Shown here piece after piece: positions 8,792 through 17,423 of a stretch of 64,000 bases of DNA. The translations under genes and the position numbers were made by a program. Origin of the DNA: Lachnospiraceae bacterium (GTDB taxonomy: Bacteria; Bacillota; Clostridia; Lachnospirales; Lachnospiraceae); the NCBI GenBank assembly GCA_017470735.1, contig JAFUYB010000051.1, positions 1 to 64,000 of the forward strand, read 5' to 3'. Position 1 is the first letter of the stretch; each line of letters opens with the position of its first letter. The notes beneath the pieces were generated by a model. That model saw only the letters and a program-made list of their open reading frames with translations, was not told the DNA's origin and made no database searches.

Positions 8792-10720
8792 ATGAAAATT
8801 AATATAACGAAAAAGAGCAAAATCATTTTTATCATTCTCTGTATAGTGGCAGCTGTAGTGTGGATTTCTGTCTATATAAATAACCAATATGCCTCAAAAA
8901 TCACAGCACAATCGCAATTTATTCAGCGTGACGGAAAAATCATTCTTTCCAATGCATCCGAGAATGGCGAAAAAGAGGAAAAGGTTCTGGTGGAAGGCAT
9001 TTCTATCGACAATGCCATTATCGGAACGGATGAATCGTTAAAAAATTTGTTTTATTATACAGCGTACGATGACGCCTCTGGAACAAGCGAGATATTCTGC
9101 TTGCCATTGAAAAACCTTGAAACCGAAGGAAATAAGCCGTTACTTGTAGGTGAAAAGATTACAGAATGGCATCTTGGAAGTGTCGGCATTTTGTATACGG
9201 AGGATGGCTCGGCTTGGTATCGCTTCGATGGAGCAAAAAGAGAAAGTTTTGATACAGATATCGCATTGATAGATTATTGCGACGCAGCATATATTGTTTA
9301 TGAGAAAAATATGACAGATAAAGGCGCGGACATATATGCTGGCGGATGGAATAACTATAAGGTGATAGCGAATCAAGCTGTTTATATCGGAACAGACAGG
9401 GAAAAGCAGGGCGTGTGGTATGCGAAAAGATCATCCGGAGGCGAAAAATCTTATTACGATTACATTGATGACGATGCGATAAAAGAAAAACCGTATGAAC
9501 CAGTCCAAGGTGATTTTATGGAGGAAATAAGTGAGCAGGACGCTTTGGGCGGATGCGGTCTGGATGCTGCACCCGATTATTTGTTCGAGGGCAAAGAAGC
9601 GCAGTTCGAGATTGTCACTTCATCAGATGGAGAAGAGTATTACCGGATACATAGTTTTAATGATGCGCCTGGGGCGGAGCAGTATTATTTCAGACCGATT
9701 GACCAAAGATGGTTTTGCTTTGATTCGTTGGAATATTATAATGCGATACCGACCTACATAGAGCAGAAGGAACAGTATGGCGCAACTGAAAAAGTGCGGA
9801 AGTTGCTGAAAGAAGCACGGGCAGAAGAAATGGAACCGTACACATTATATTATTGCAAAGGCAATGGAGAAAAACAGATTTCGGGCAATGTATTCGGAGC
9901 AGGGAAAAATGCGGATGCAGAATGTATTTTCTATGAAATATCAGAAAATCCAGAAAAGGTTAAGCTGACATCTATTATGGAAGAATATGAAGCAGGAAAA
10001 GAGATATTGTCCTACATCAGACAGCAATATACAGATCTGTCAAAAGAGTATTGGATGTGGGAAGTCTCAATACATGGTGGAAAAGCTGAAAATGCTACAG
10101 AATCGGAGAAGCAAACGCAGGATTTGAATAAGATTTTTGAAATCCACAGCACGCAATCTGGGGTCAAGATAGAAGAAACCGCATCTGTCCGTAGAATCAT
10201 GAATGATGTGCTGTTTGAAAGCATAGTGAATGAATTTTTTCCAGAATATATTGATGATGAAACATTGGATGCCTTTTTTGAAGAACAAGAAGACGGTAAT
10301 GTAAATGTGCGGGTATTTTTCGATCAGAGCGATCATACCGCGACAGTAGGAAACTATACGATAGATCCGGTTACCGGAAAGGGTGAGAATGTTATTGAGG
10401 AAGAACCAATTGACATAATGGATCAGATCAAGAAAGTCGAGCAGGCAAAAGCCGCAAAAAGATACATTCAAAAAGATGGGATGTACCCCAAAAGTGAAGA
10501 TGAATTATGCAGTATTGCGTTGGAATATTATGAGGCATCGGAAGGTGAAGATGATGATTTTGGCGCAGTGATAAAAGAATATGATCCAGAAAACAGTAAG
10601 GCTGTTGTCACAGTGACATATCATTTCTTAGGACATTATGAGGTGTTGGAGGAATACACGATCAATCCCTACACGGGCGAGGGGAATGGGATGTACGGCG
10701 ATTATGTAGATTTGTGGTGA
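8792..10720 (+). CDS. Membrane-anchored protein of unknown function
   Basis: A 642-residue protein with a single N-terminal membrane helix (KIIFIILCIVAAVVWISVYI) and no obvious cleavage site, so the large acidic domain is probably tethered outside. The N-terminal half has propeller-like turns (FIQRDGKIILSNASENGE; SVGILYTEDGSAWYRFDG). The C-terminal part contains two similar modules ending YTIDPVTGKGENVIEE and YTINPYTGEGNGMYGDY, suggesting an internal duplication of a small beta domain. No known enzyme motif is seen. Ribosome site GGCGGAGA precedes the ATG, 30 bases after the previous gene. Confidence 0.6.
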   Translation: MKINITKKSKIIFIILCIVAAVVWISVYINNQYASKITAQSQFIQRDGKIILSNASENGEKEEKVLVEGISIDNAIIGTDESLKNLFYYTAYDDASGTSEIFCLPLKNLETEGNKPLLVGEKITEWHLGSVGILYTEDGSAWYRFDGAKRESFDTDIALIDYCDAAYIVYEKNMTDKGADIYAGGWNNYKVIANQAVYIGTDREKQGVWYAKRSSGGEKSYYDYIDDDAIKEKPYEPVQGDFMEEISEQDALGGCGLDAAPDYLFEGKEAQFEIVTSSDGEEYYRIHSFNDAPGAEQYYFRPIDQRWFCFDSLEYYNAIPTYIEQKEQYGATEKVRKLLKEARAEEMEPYTLYYCKGNGEKQISGNVFGAGKNADAECIFYEISENPEKVKLTSIMEEYEAGKEILSYIRQQYTDLSKEYWMWEVSIHGGKAENATESEKQTQDLNKIFEIHSTQSGVKIEETASVRRIMNDVLFESIVNEFFPEYIDDETLDAFFEEQEDGNVNVRVFFDQSDHTATVGNYTIDPVTGKGENVIEEEPIDIMDQIKKVEQAKAAKRYIQKDGMYPKSEDELCSIALEYYEASEGEDDDFGAVIKEYDPENSKAVVTVTYHFLGHYEVLEEYTINPYTGEGNGMYGDYVDLW

Positions 10721-10841
10721 ATCAGAAATAAAAGTATTTAGATCTGCAAGAATCATTCAGTTTGTAAAAATGGGAAAATACATCCATGAATATGTCGGTG
10801 TTCGCATAATGAGGAAAGGTTTTAATAAAGGGAGATAGACT

Positions 10842-11165
10842 ATGCATACATTAAATAAAAAAATTTATGGACTATGCTTTGGAATAATGATCATTCTTCT
10901 ATTGAGCGCATGTGGCTCACAAAATGATCTGATGGGACACTGGGTATTCGAAGGTGAATCTGGGGAAGAAGGAAGCCATTACGCTTATGATATTGTCTTC
11001 CGTGAAGATGGAACCGGATCAGCGGATGGAGTATCAATGAATTGGTCTATAGACGGAGAACAGCTTGTGCTAGTTCTTGGAATATATGGTGATTACACTT
11101 ATTCATATTCGCTTTCAGGGAACGAGCTGATATTGGATGAGGATCGGGTGTACGAAAAACAATAA
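10842..11165 (+). CDS. Small lipoprotein with a lipocalin-like fold signature
   Basis: A 107-residue product with a lipoprotein signal: a hydrophobic LCFGIMIILLL followed by the lipobox LSACGS, so Cys at about residue 24 would be lipidated. The mature part, GHWVFEGESGEEGSHYAYDI through DIVFREDGTGS, MNWSIDGEQL and YSYSLSGNELIL, resembles the small beta-barrel lipoproteins of Firmicutes in which a W and repeated D-G-T-G turns recur. Function in this family is not established. It is set off by about 120 bases from the gene before it and may have its own promoter there. Confidence 0.65.
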   Translation: MHTLNKKIYGLCFGIMIILLLSACGSQNDLMGHWVFEGESGEEGSHYAYDIVFREDGTGSADGVSMNWSIDGEQLVLVLGIYGDYTYSYSLSGNELILDEDRVYEKQ

Positions 11166-11193
11166 TTAAAATTTATTTTCGGGAGAGTAAGAA

Positions 11194-11790
11194 ATGGGGA
11201 GAATAAAAAAATATGCAGTAAGATTTTGCGTAATGATTATGTTCATGGGGATTATGGGCTACCTGCCTGGAAATATTGGTAGAATTGAGGCGGCATCAGA
11301 GATTAAGGTTAAAGAGAGCTATATAAACGACATAGGAAAAGACTTTAAGACTATTAAGAAAAAATATGGATGGGCGATAGATAACAATCTAGATTTTGAT
11401 GTTAATTATGGATTTCGTGTTGTGTATCAGGTCCCCGAAAAAGACATATACTATGTTTTCCAAGGTGATTGGGATACCGGAGAGATGAAGGAAAATTCTG
11501 AATGCATAAGTGTTTACGCAATGAAACTTAAGCATTTGCTCTCTGGGTATGACAGGACGCTTATGGTCGGCAAGTTTGTTAAGAGCCTATATTCGAAAGA
11601 TGAATCGGCGACTCACGAGAGGGGCTGGGCAGATCCAGTGTTTGCCCACAATGAAATAGCTGGTGAAGATGGATATTATGAGAAAATAATATTCTATACA
11701 TCCAAGGGAAAAGAGAAGGTGATGTTGGTTGATGTGATGGAGCCAAATCTTAAAAAGATAAAAAGAAATGCAATGGCGGAGGTGTATTGA
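11194..11790 (+). CDS. Exported protein of unknown function
   Basis: A 198-residue protein with a signal peptide (MGRIKKYAVRFCVMIMFMGI, cleavage near GRIEAAS). The mature part is mixed alpha/beta with DFDVNYGFRVVYQVPEKDIY, DIYYVFQGDWD and a C-terminal YYEKIIFYTSKGKEKVMLV. I do not recognise a family or catalytic motif. GGGAGAG lies before the ATG. It belongs to the same-strand array of exported proteins. Confidence 0.6.
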   Translation: MGRIKKYAVRFCVMIMFMGIMGYLPGNIGRIEAASEIKVKESYINDIGKDFKTIKKKYGWAIDNNLDFDVNYGFRVVYQVPEKDIYYVFQGDWDTGEMKENSECISVYAMKLKHLLSGYDRTLMVGKFVKSLYSKDESATHERGWADPVFAHNEIAGEDGYYEKIIFYTSKGKEKVMLVDVMEPNLKKIKRNAMAEVY

Positions 11791-11864
11791 GAGATGCAAG
11801 TATTTGATTTTAAAGATGAAAAATAAAATGAGAGAAAAGATAACAAACAGAAAAAAGGGGATTC

Positions 11865-11987
11865 ATGATGTTGCAATGGGTAAAGGGGAGAGTAGAAAAG
11901 CTGTATGATGAGCAAGACAAGATTGCAAAAGTTGTCATTGTGTTTGATTGTTGGAGTGTTTTAAAGGAAAGTAAACTTAGTGAATAA
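11865..11987 (+). CDS. Possible 40-residue small protein
   Basis: An ATG preceded by AAAAAAGGGG opens a 40-codon frame. Its middle, GRVEKLYDEQDKIAKVV, resembles the first repeat of the beta-flower gene just downstream (GRIYDEHGKHIAYV). It could be a decayed copy of that gene's start rather than a working gene. It lies in the 217-base gap between two annotated genes. Confidence 0.3.
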   Translation: MMLQWVKGRVEKLYDEQDKIAKVVIVFDCWSVLKESKLSE

Positions 11988-12022
11988 TATATTTTATTTT
12001 GGAATAAATGGAGAAAAAGATT

Positions 12023-12483
12023 ATGGGGAGAATTTATGATGAACACGGAAAACATATAGCATATGTCGAAGGTGGAAAATATGTTGATCGAGATGGGAAT
12101 ATTCTTGGTTATTTTTCAGATGGGAAATTGTTGGATGCGCATGGAAGTATTAGTGGATATGCGGAAGATGGTGTATTATTGGATACGCATGGAAATTGTA
12201 CAGGCTATTATGAGAACGGTAAAATTTTAGATGTATATGCAAATGTCATCGGATACTATGATGAAAATAGTGTTACCGATGAGGCACAATCAATGATAGC
12301 AAAAACAATGACGATTCGGAAAAAGAAAGATATGATAATCGTTCACATACACCTATCAATATTCCGGTTCTATCGGGAACAGGAGAAGGCATTGGTGAAA
12401 GTATAGGGATTGTAGTTTTTATCGTTGCGATGTATCTGCTCTATCAATTTACTCTGAAAGGAATAAAGAGGGATTCGTTGTAA
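12023..12483 (+). pseudogene. 5-fold beta-flower membrane protein gene, broken by a one-base frameshift
   Basis: From the ATG at 12023 (GGAG nine bases upstream) the frame codes for about four repeats of the form GYFSDGKLLDAHGSISGYAE, the pattern of 5-fold beta-flower proteins. The frame then runs out at 12406 into unlikely sequence (MIIVHIHLSIFRFYREQEKA). The -1 frame from the A-run at 12301-12305 is clearly coding: an acidic linker (NNDDSEKERYDNRS), then a membrane helix (IGIVVFIVAMYLLYQFTL), stop at 12483. One extra A in that run would restore a single protein of about 153 residues with a C-terminal anchor. This is either a true frameshift, a variable homopolymer, or a sequencing error. 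The zero-frame codons do not match a classical slippery heptamer. Confidence 0.65.
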
Positions 12484-12608
12484 AGGTAAATTACGATGAG
12501 GGATTTTGGGGGAATGATGAGACGGTGGAAGACGAATTCTCTTCTGCCGTTGGATTCGAGTACACATATAACGATGATGGAACAATGAATATCGAGGTGG
12601 TGGATTAA
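12484..12608 (+). pseudogene. Orphan coding tail after the beta-flower gene
   Basis: In the third frame, the sequence from about 12450 to a TAA at 12606-12608 reads as good protein: FVVKVNYDEGFWGNDETVED followed by EFSSAVGFEYTYNDDGTMNI and EVVD. This frame has no start codon before it and opens only after a TGA near 12397. It looks like the C-terminal end of a gene whose front is lost, or a further shifted part of the gene upstream. The family is not recognised. Confidence 0.4.
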
Positions 12609-12701
12609 ATCGAGTCGATGCATATTAATTCGGATTATTGTATAGTAGCATTTAAGGTAGGTAGGTATCTATTGATTTGTTAAGGAAGGGAGAACAATAT
12701 A

Positions 12702-13790
12702 ATGATTAAAGCAAGATTTTCTTCGAAAAGATTATTTATCACTCTATTGATATTGGCGGTTATGATACTGTCTGGATTACAATGCTTTGGAAAGATAAAC
12801 CAAGTGAATGCAAAGGCACAGAATAGGAAAAGCCGAATATACATAGGATATGATAACGAGATATGGGCAATAAATACAAAAAGTGGTCATTATGAGTGTG
12901 TTCGTAAAAATAAAGAAAAAGTTTATGGTCCAAGCGGCAATTTGACTCGTGTAGGAAATTATTTATATTATGATCAGAGTGGTCCAAATGAAAAAGGATG
13001 GTGGATTTGTAGGTACGACCTTAATAAAGGAAAAGAGGAACATTTGGCACTTGGAAGCCGACCTGATATTAGTGGAGGGAAAATATACTATTCTATTTTA
13101 GACAAAAAATCAGAGAATCAGTCCATAGAAGATGATGAGCCAATGTCATACAGCGGTATTGGCTGTATGAATTTGGACGGGAGTGAGCAAAAACAGATCT
13201 GTCAGTATCGTCCGGGAACATTTATTAGGAACGGTAAAATATATCTTTTCGATGAGTATAAGTTGTATGGTGTTGATACAAGTAAGGACGCTTTAAATGA
13301 GTTAGCTTCCTTTAACAAGAATTCTGATGATATAGAAATTGAAGAAGTGTGGTCTATTAAGGATCAGTTGTATATAAATTACATTGATTTTACAACTAGG
13401 AGTAAAACTGATCCCAAAGCCAATAATTATGCGATGTTATCCAGGTATAATTCAAAAACGGGGAAAGTTACTGATTTAGGAAGCTACTTTAGATACAACA
13501 GCGGGGAAGTGATTTACGAAATACTAGATGCCGGATCCAAATCTGCAATTGTTGATGTGTATTATGGAACGAAAGAAGCGCAGAAAAAGAATAAGGCTTT
13601 AGGGGAAGTACTCTCATATACATATAGGGATGGTAAGACTAAGTCACTTTTTAAAATGAAGGACCGGGATTATTTTTCATTTTATTTCATGAACAATCGG
13701 TTTGCTATTGGTGAAATGAAATTAAAATCAGGAAAAAATGTTCTGTCAATATATGACAGAAAAAAACAGGTTTTCAATGATATTCCATAA
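12702..13790 (+). CDS. Exported propeller-like protein (DUF5050-like)
   Basis: A 362-residue protein with a signal sequence (LFITLLILAVMILSGLQCFG). The mature part repeats short blades: IYIGYDNEIWAINTKSG, LYYDQSGPNEKGWWICRYDL, GIGCMNLDGSEQKQICQY and KLYGVDTSKDA. The pattern of a displayed value followed by a short D-G turn resembles the DUF5050 type of six-bladed propeller found in Clostridia surface proteins. Function is unknown. A Cys in LSGLQCFG might be a weak lipobox, but the sequence fits an ordinary signal peptide about as well. AAGGGAG precedes the ATG. Confidence 0.65.
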   Translation: MIKARFSSKRLFITLLILAVMILSGLQCFGKINQVNAKAQNRKSRIYIGYDNEIWAINTKSGHYECVRKNKEKVYGPSGNLTRVGNYLYYDQSGPNEKGWWICRYDLNKGKEEHLALGSRPDISGGKIYYSILDKKSENQSIEDDEPMSYSGIGCMNLDGSEQKQICQYRPGTFIRNGKIYLFDEYKLYGVDTSKDALNELASFNKNSDDIEIEEVWSIKDQLYINYIDFTTRSKTDPKANNYAMLSRYNSKTGKVTDLGSYFRYNSGEVIYEILDAGSKSAIVDVYYGTKEAQKKNKALGEVLSYTYRDGKTKSLFKMKDRDYFSFYFMNNRFAIGEMKLKSGKNVLSIYDRKKQVFNDIP

Positions 13791-14057
13791 TTTGGGTAAA
13801 ACAGTATAAATCGAGCGATTGATTATTGTTCTAAAATACTATTTCCATTCGGGTTGTCATGTTGTTCGGTGGATAGATCCTTGCATTTGTGGCGTTGTGG
13901 TTTAAATGTTGCATATGTTGTGGCATAGGAAAAAAGATGGACAGCATTAAACAGCAACAATGGGTAATCAACAATGGGGATCAGTAGTTTACAATATTTG
14001 ATATAGAGAACAGTTTGCTCAACTCATTGTGATATATAGAAGAAGGAGCAGAGATAT

Positions 14058-14639
14058 ATGATATTCATTAAAATGCGGAAAAGAAACATAAAGTTAGTTA
14101 TCGTTTTTGTGATGTTATTTAGTGTAGCAATTGGATGGGTGGGGAATGGATTGTCCGTCTACGCGTTAGGATATAAAACTGATAATCTGTATTGTACTTT
14201 TACTGACATAAATGAAAAAGAAATTTCTACGGAAAATACCAATAAGCGAGCAAAGTTAATTATTTTTGGAACGACAACCTGTGGAAAATCTGTCGGGACG
14301 GTGGGGCATATTTCGGAAAGCGACTGGATCAGGAGCAAGGATGTGAGCGTAGTATTTGCGGAATCAAGCGGCGCGGAGAAAAAGGAAGTCAAGAAATTTG
14401 TAAAGGACTATCAGATAAAAAGAGTGAAATGCTGCTACGCTACAGATGATTCCATAAATGAGGCTATGTGGGATTATTGTGATGCATGGGAATTGGGATA
14501 TACAATTTCATACCCGGTAGTTGTGTACATTGATAAAAACGACAATATTCGAAATGTGACAACGGATTATAATGATATAGATACCATTTTGGATAATATT
14601 AATGAATATACAAAGCTTAGATACAAAAAGAAGCATTGA
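14058..14639 (+). CDS. Exported thioredoxin-like protein
   Basis: A 193-residue protein with a signal sequence (LVIVFVMLFSVAIGWVGNGL). The mature part has the thioredoxin layout: a strand then LIIFGTTTCGKSV where the active-site loop should be, a central VVFAESSGAEKKEVKKFVKD strand-helix, and YPVVVYIDKNDNI containing the expected cis-Pro. The loop has a single Cys (T-C-G-K) in place of the usual CxxC, so an ordinary dithiol reductase reaction is unlikely. Two further Cys (KCCYATDD) might act with it. It sits just upstream of the second CAP protein. Confidence 0.7.
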   Translation: MIFIKMRKRNIKLVIVFVMLFSVAIGWVGNGLSVYALGYKTDNLYCTFTDINEKEISTENTNKRAKLIIFGTTTCGKSVGTVGHISESDWIRSKDVSVVFAESSGAEKKEVKKFVKDYQIKRVKCCYATDDSINEAMWDYCDAWELGYTISYPVVVYIDKNDNIRNVTTDYNDIDTILDNINEYTKLRYKKKH

Positions 14640-14717
14640 TTTATGGTGTGATTGATAAGAATGTATGGGATTGAAACAGTGCAGTTTGGTTTATCGTGGC
14701 GAGAAAGAGGCGGTCTT

Positions 14718-15476
14718 ATGAAGAAACTTAAAAAGATGTTGTGTATGGTGTTTGCGATAACAATGGTACTTGGAATGCTGACACCGAATACCGTGTATGC
14801 AAAAAAGAAATCTTCAACAGTGCAAGGGATTTATCACCAGACTGACGCGCGGAAAATGCTGAAAAAAGTTAATAGTTTGCGGAAAAACGATGCATGGTAT
14901 CGGGATAAGAATGGGAAAAAGGTAAGATGCGGCCATCTGGAAAAATTGGAATACGATTATTCATTGGAAAAAGTTGCAATGGAACGGGCTGCCGAACTGT
15001 CGGTATCCTATAGCCATACCAGACCAAATGGATTGGATTGTTTTTCGCTGTATGATTATGGATACGATGCGATGGGTGAAAATATTGCAATGGGACAGAG
15101 TACCACAGAATCAGCATTTGAAGCATGGGCAGAGAGAAAAGAGAATTATTCGCGGCAAGGTCACAGAAGAAATATGCTGGATGAGGATTTTGGAGCAATT
15201 GGCATAGCATGTTTCGAAGTGAATGGCATAAAATACTGGACACAGGAATTTGCCGACACTTCTAGCGGATCCGAAAAAACAAAAGCGGCAAATAAGCGGA
15301 TAACCGTCAAAATCGATTACACAGGTGCAGACAAAGGATATTATTATACTACTTGCGGTGGATCTGTTGACGATGGCGATAATGAAGATGACGACTATTA
15401 TGATAATAACAACACAGTGGACTTCAATCCTTTAGAGTATTTCCATTTTGATGACTCAGATGATGAGGATGATTAA
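14718..15476 (+). CDS. Exported CAP protein with acidic tail
   Basis: A 252-residue protein started at the ATG at 14718 (AGAGGCGG upstream). It has a signal peptide (cleavage near TVYAK), then a CAP domain (about residues 38-190) with SVSYSHTRPNG, MGENIAMGQ and RQGHRRNMLD carrying the conserved residues. A beta segment follows, then a highly acidic tail (GDNEDDDYYDNNN, DDSDDEDD). Its CAP domain matches that of the gene at 2011 almost motif by motif, so the two are paralogues. The tail could bind calcium or basic surface proteins, which is inference. It closes the exported-protein array. Confidence 0.85.
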   Translation: MKKLKKMLCMVFAITMVLGMLTPNTVYAKKKSSTVQGIYHQTDARKMLKKVNSLRKNDAWYRDKNGKKVRCGHLEKLEYDYSLEKVAMERAAELSVSYSHTRPNGLDCFSLYDYGYDAMGENIAMGQSTTESAFEAWAERKENYSRQGHRRNMLDEDFGAIGIACFEVNGIKYWTQEFADTSSGSEKTKAANKRITVKIDYTGADKGYYYTTCGGSVDDGDNEDDDYYDNNNTVDFNPLEYFHFDDSDDEDD

Positions 15477-15504
15477 GACCAAAGATAACCTTTTCTCAAA
15501 CAAG

Positions 15505-15613
15505 TTACACTTCATCCTGCTTTGATAATTGCCGAATTTGTTCTTCAAGTTCGGCAATGCGCTGCTTGTATGCGGCGTAAAGTCGCTTCCCAAGAGACCT
15601 TTTCCTTTTCAAA
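15505..15613 (-). pseudogene. Remnant of a gene 3' end with a coiled-coil
   Basis: On the minus strand about 35 codons read LGKRLYAAYKQRIAELEEQI then RQLSKQDEV and stop at 15505. The heptad pattern is good coiled-coil and unlike random translation. The frame is closed upstream by a TAG and has no ribosome site, so it is probably the surviving end of a deleted gene. It lies where A+T-rich accessory DNA changes to more balanced sequence. Confidence 0.4.
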
Positions 15614-15677
15614 AACCCCTATACTGTATCCAACAAAAGTGAAAGCAATCACAAGGGCAGCAGAAAAGGAGGTCGTA

Positions 15678-16352
15678 ATGAAAAATGATTGGACGGAACT
15701 AGTATTTATCCTGGACCGGAGCGGATCAATGGCGGGACTGGAATCGGACACGATCGGCGGATTCAACAGTATGATTGAGAAACAAAAACAGAGCAAGGGA
15801 AGTGCAAGGGTGTCTGTCATACTTTTTGACGATATATCCGAAGTTATTTATAATCGGGTTAAGCTGAAAAAAGTAAAACCAATGACGAAAGAACAATATG
15901 AGGTGTGCGGCTGCACAGCCTTGTTGGATGCGGTCGGCGGGGCAATTCGCTTTGTCCAGGACGGACAAAGAACCATGCGGAAAAAGAACAGACCATCGAA
16001 AACTCTGTTCGTCATTACCACAGATGGACTGGAAAATGCGAGCAGGAATTATTCTTATGATACAGTCCGGAGAATGATTGAGGGAAGCAAAGAACAGGAC
16101 GGCTGGGAATTTCTGTTTTTGGGCGCGAACATGGACGCGGTCGGAGAGGCGGCGAAATTCGGAATCCCGGCGAGCCGGGCAGTGAATTATGAAAATGACG
16201 CGGTTGGCATGAATCTGAATTACGAGGTGCTTTCACAAGCGGTCAGCGCAGTGCGGGCGGCTTCCGATGCAAGCCAAATGGATGCAGTCTTCCAAAGCGG
16301 AGAGTGGTCAGCACCTATCCGAAAAGATTACAGAAAGAGGCATATAAGATAA
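15678..16352 (+). CDS. VWA-domain protein with complete MIDAS
   Basis: A 224-residue protein that is essentially one von Willebrand factor A domain. The metal-binding MIDAS is complete: Asp13, Ser15 and Ser17 in ILDRSGSMAG, Thr in YEVCGCTALLDAVG and Asp in VITTDGLENASR. There is no signal peptide, so it acts in the cytosol, probably as a Mg-dependent protein-binding module. I start it at 15678 (AAAAGGAGG upstream) because that gives the standard domain opening. Its TAA is directly followed by the ATG of the macro-domain gene, so the two are co-translated and probably work together. Confidence 0.85.
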   Translation: MKNDWTELVFILDRSGSMAGLESDTIGGFNSMIEKQKQSKGSARVSVILFDDISEVIYNRVKLKKVKPMTKEQYEVCGCTALLDAVGGAIRFVQDGQRTMRKKNRPSKTLFVITTDGLENASRNYSYDTVRRMIEGSKEQDGWEFLFLGANMDAVGEAAKFGIPASRAVNYENDAVGMNLNYEVLSQAVSAVRAASDASQMDAVFQSGEWSAPIRKDYRKRHIR

Positions 16353-17384
16353 ATGGCATTACAGATTATTCGGAATGATATTACTAAAGTTACGGCGGAT
16401 GCGGTGGTCAATTCAGCGAATCCCCTGCCGCGCTATGCTGCAGGATCAGATGCGGCAGTTTACAAAGCGGCGGGGCGGCTGCGTCTTTTAGCTGCACGGA
16501 AGAAGATCGGCACCATAGCGGTAGGAGATGCGGCTGTGACATCCGCCTTTTCCCTGCCTGCGAAGTATATCATCCACACGGTCGGACCAATCTGGAGAGG
16601 CGGGGACAGTGGAGAACAGGAGGATCTGCGCCGCTGTTATGTGAGCTGTCTGCGCATGGCGGAAAGGTATGAGTGCGATAGCGTGGCATTTCCACTGATT
16701 TCTACAGGCATATATGGTTTTCCGAAGCCGAAAGCATTAGAGATTGCGCTCACAGTTTTCCGGAATTATCTGCAATATGCGGATATGGAAATTATTTTGG
16801 TGGTGTTTGACCGGGAATCTTTTGCGCTGACCGGAAATCTTTTCTCCGATGTCAAGTCTTTCATTGATGAAAATTATGTCGACGAAAGCATGTTCATTAC
16901 CTACAATTCATCGGTGGCAAATGACAGTATGTCTGCCGACGAATGGACGGGCAGGGAAGATAGAACTAATTTACTGGCAGCGGAGCCAGTTGCCAGACCG
17001 TACATTCCGAAAAAGCGGCGATTGGAGGATGTTGTAGCAGAGGTCGGCGAATCTTTTCAGCAGAGCTTATTTCGGCGCATTGATGAAAAGGGATACACCG
17101 ACACGGAAGTATACAAACGGGCAAATTTGAGCAGAAAACTGTTTTCCAAAATCCGAAGCAATCCGTCGTACCAGCCGAAGAAAAATACGGCGGTAGCGCT
17201 GGCACTTGCGTTGAGGCTGAGTCTGGATGAAACAAAGGATTTTCTTGCGCGGGCGGGCTATGCGTTTTCGCCGGGCAGCGTGTTTGATCTGATCGTTTCC
17301 TATTTTATTGAGCAGGGCGTGTACGACATTTACACAATCAATCTGACATTGTTTGAGTATGAGCAGCCAATATTAGGGGATTGA
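16353..17384 (+). CDS. Macro-domain protein with a C-terminal helical domain
   Basis: A 343-residue protein. Residues 1 to about 165 form a macro domain, which binds ADP-ribose or removes it from targets: NDITKVTADAVVNSANP, AGSDAAVYKAAG, IHTVGP and AFPLISTGIYGFPK. The usual GGGVD loop is replaced by a shorter AAGSD, so hydrolase activity is not certain. A linker follows, then a helical C-terminal domain (FQQSLFRRIDEKGYTDTEVY through LSRKLFSKIRS and FLARAGYAFS) that resembles a helix-turn-helix and recurs in macro proteins of Firmicutes. The gene abuts the VWA gene with no gap and is followed by an ADP-ribosylglycohydrolase gene. Confidence 0.88.
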   Translation: MALQIIRNDITKVTADAVVNSANPLPRYAAGSDAAVYKAAGRLRLLAARKKIGTIAVGDAAVTSAFSLPAKYIIHTVGPIWRGGDSGEQEDLRRCYVSCLRMAERYECDSVAFPLISTGIYGFPKPKALEIALTVFRNYLQYADMEIILVVFDRESFALTGNLFSDVKSFIDENYVDESMFITYNSSVANDSMSADEWTGREDRTNLLAAEPVARPYIPKKRRLEDVVAEVGESFQQSLFRRIDEKGYTDTEVYKRANLSRKLFSKIRSNPSYQPKKNTAVALALALRLSLDETKDFLARAGYAFSPGSVFDLIVSYFIEQGVYDIYTINLTLFEYEQPILGD

Positions 17385-17423
17385 CGGAAGCATGATAAAC
17401 GAGTCTGGAAGAAAGGAACCACT

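Noticed and set aside
12299-12306. Programmed -1 ribosomal frameshifting at the A-run of the beta-flower gene
   Set aside because: In the zero frame the codons are GCA AAA ACA with only five A bases, which does not form a proper X-XXY-YYZ slippery heptamer. A simple indel explains it better.
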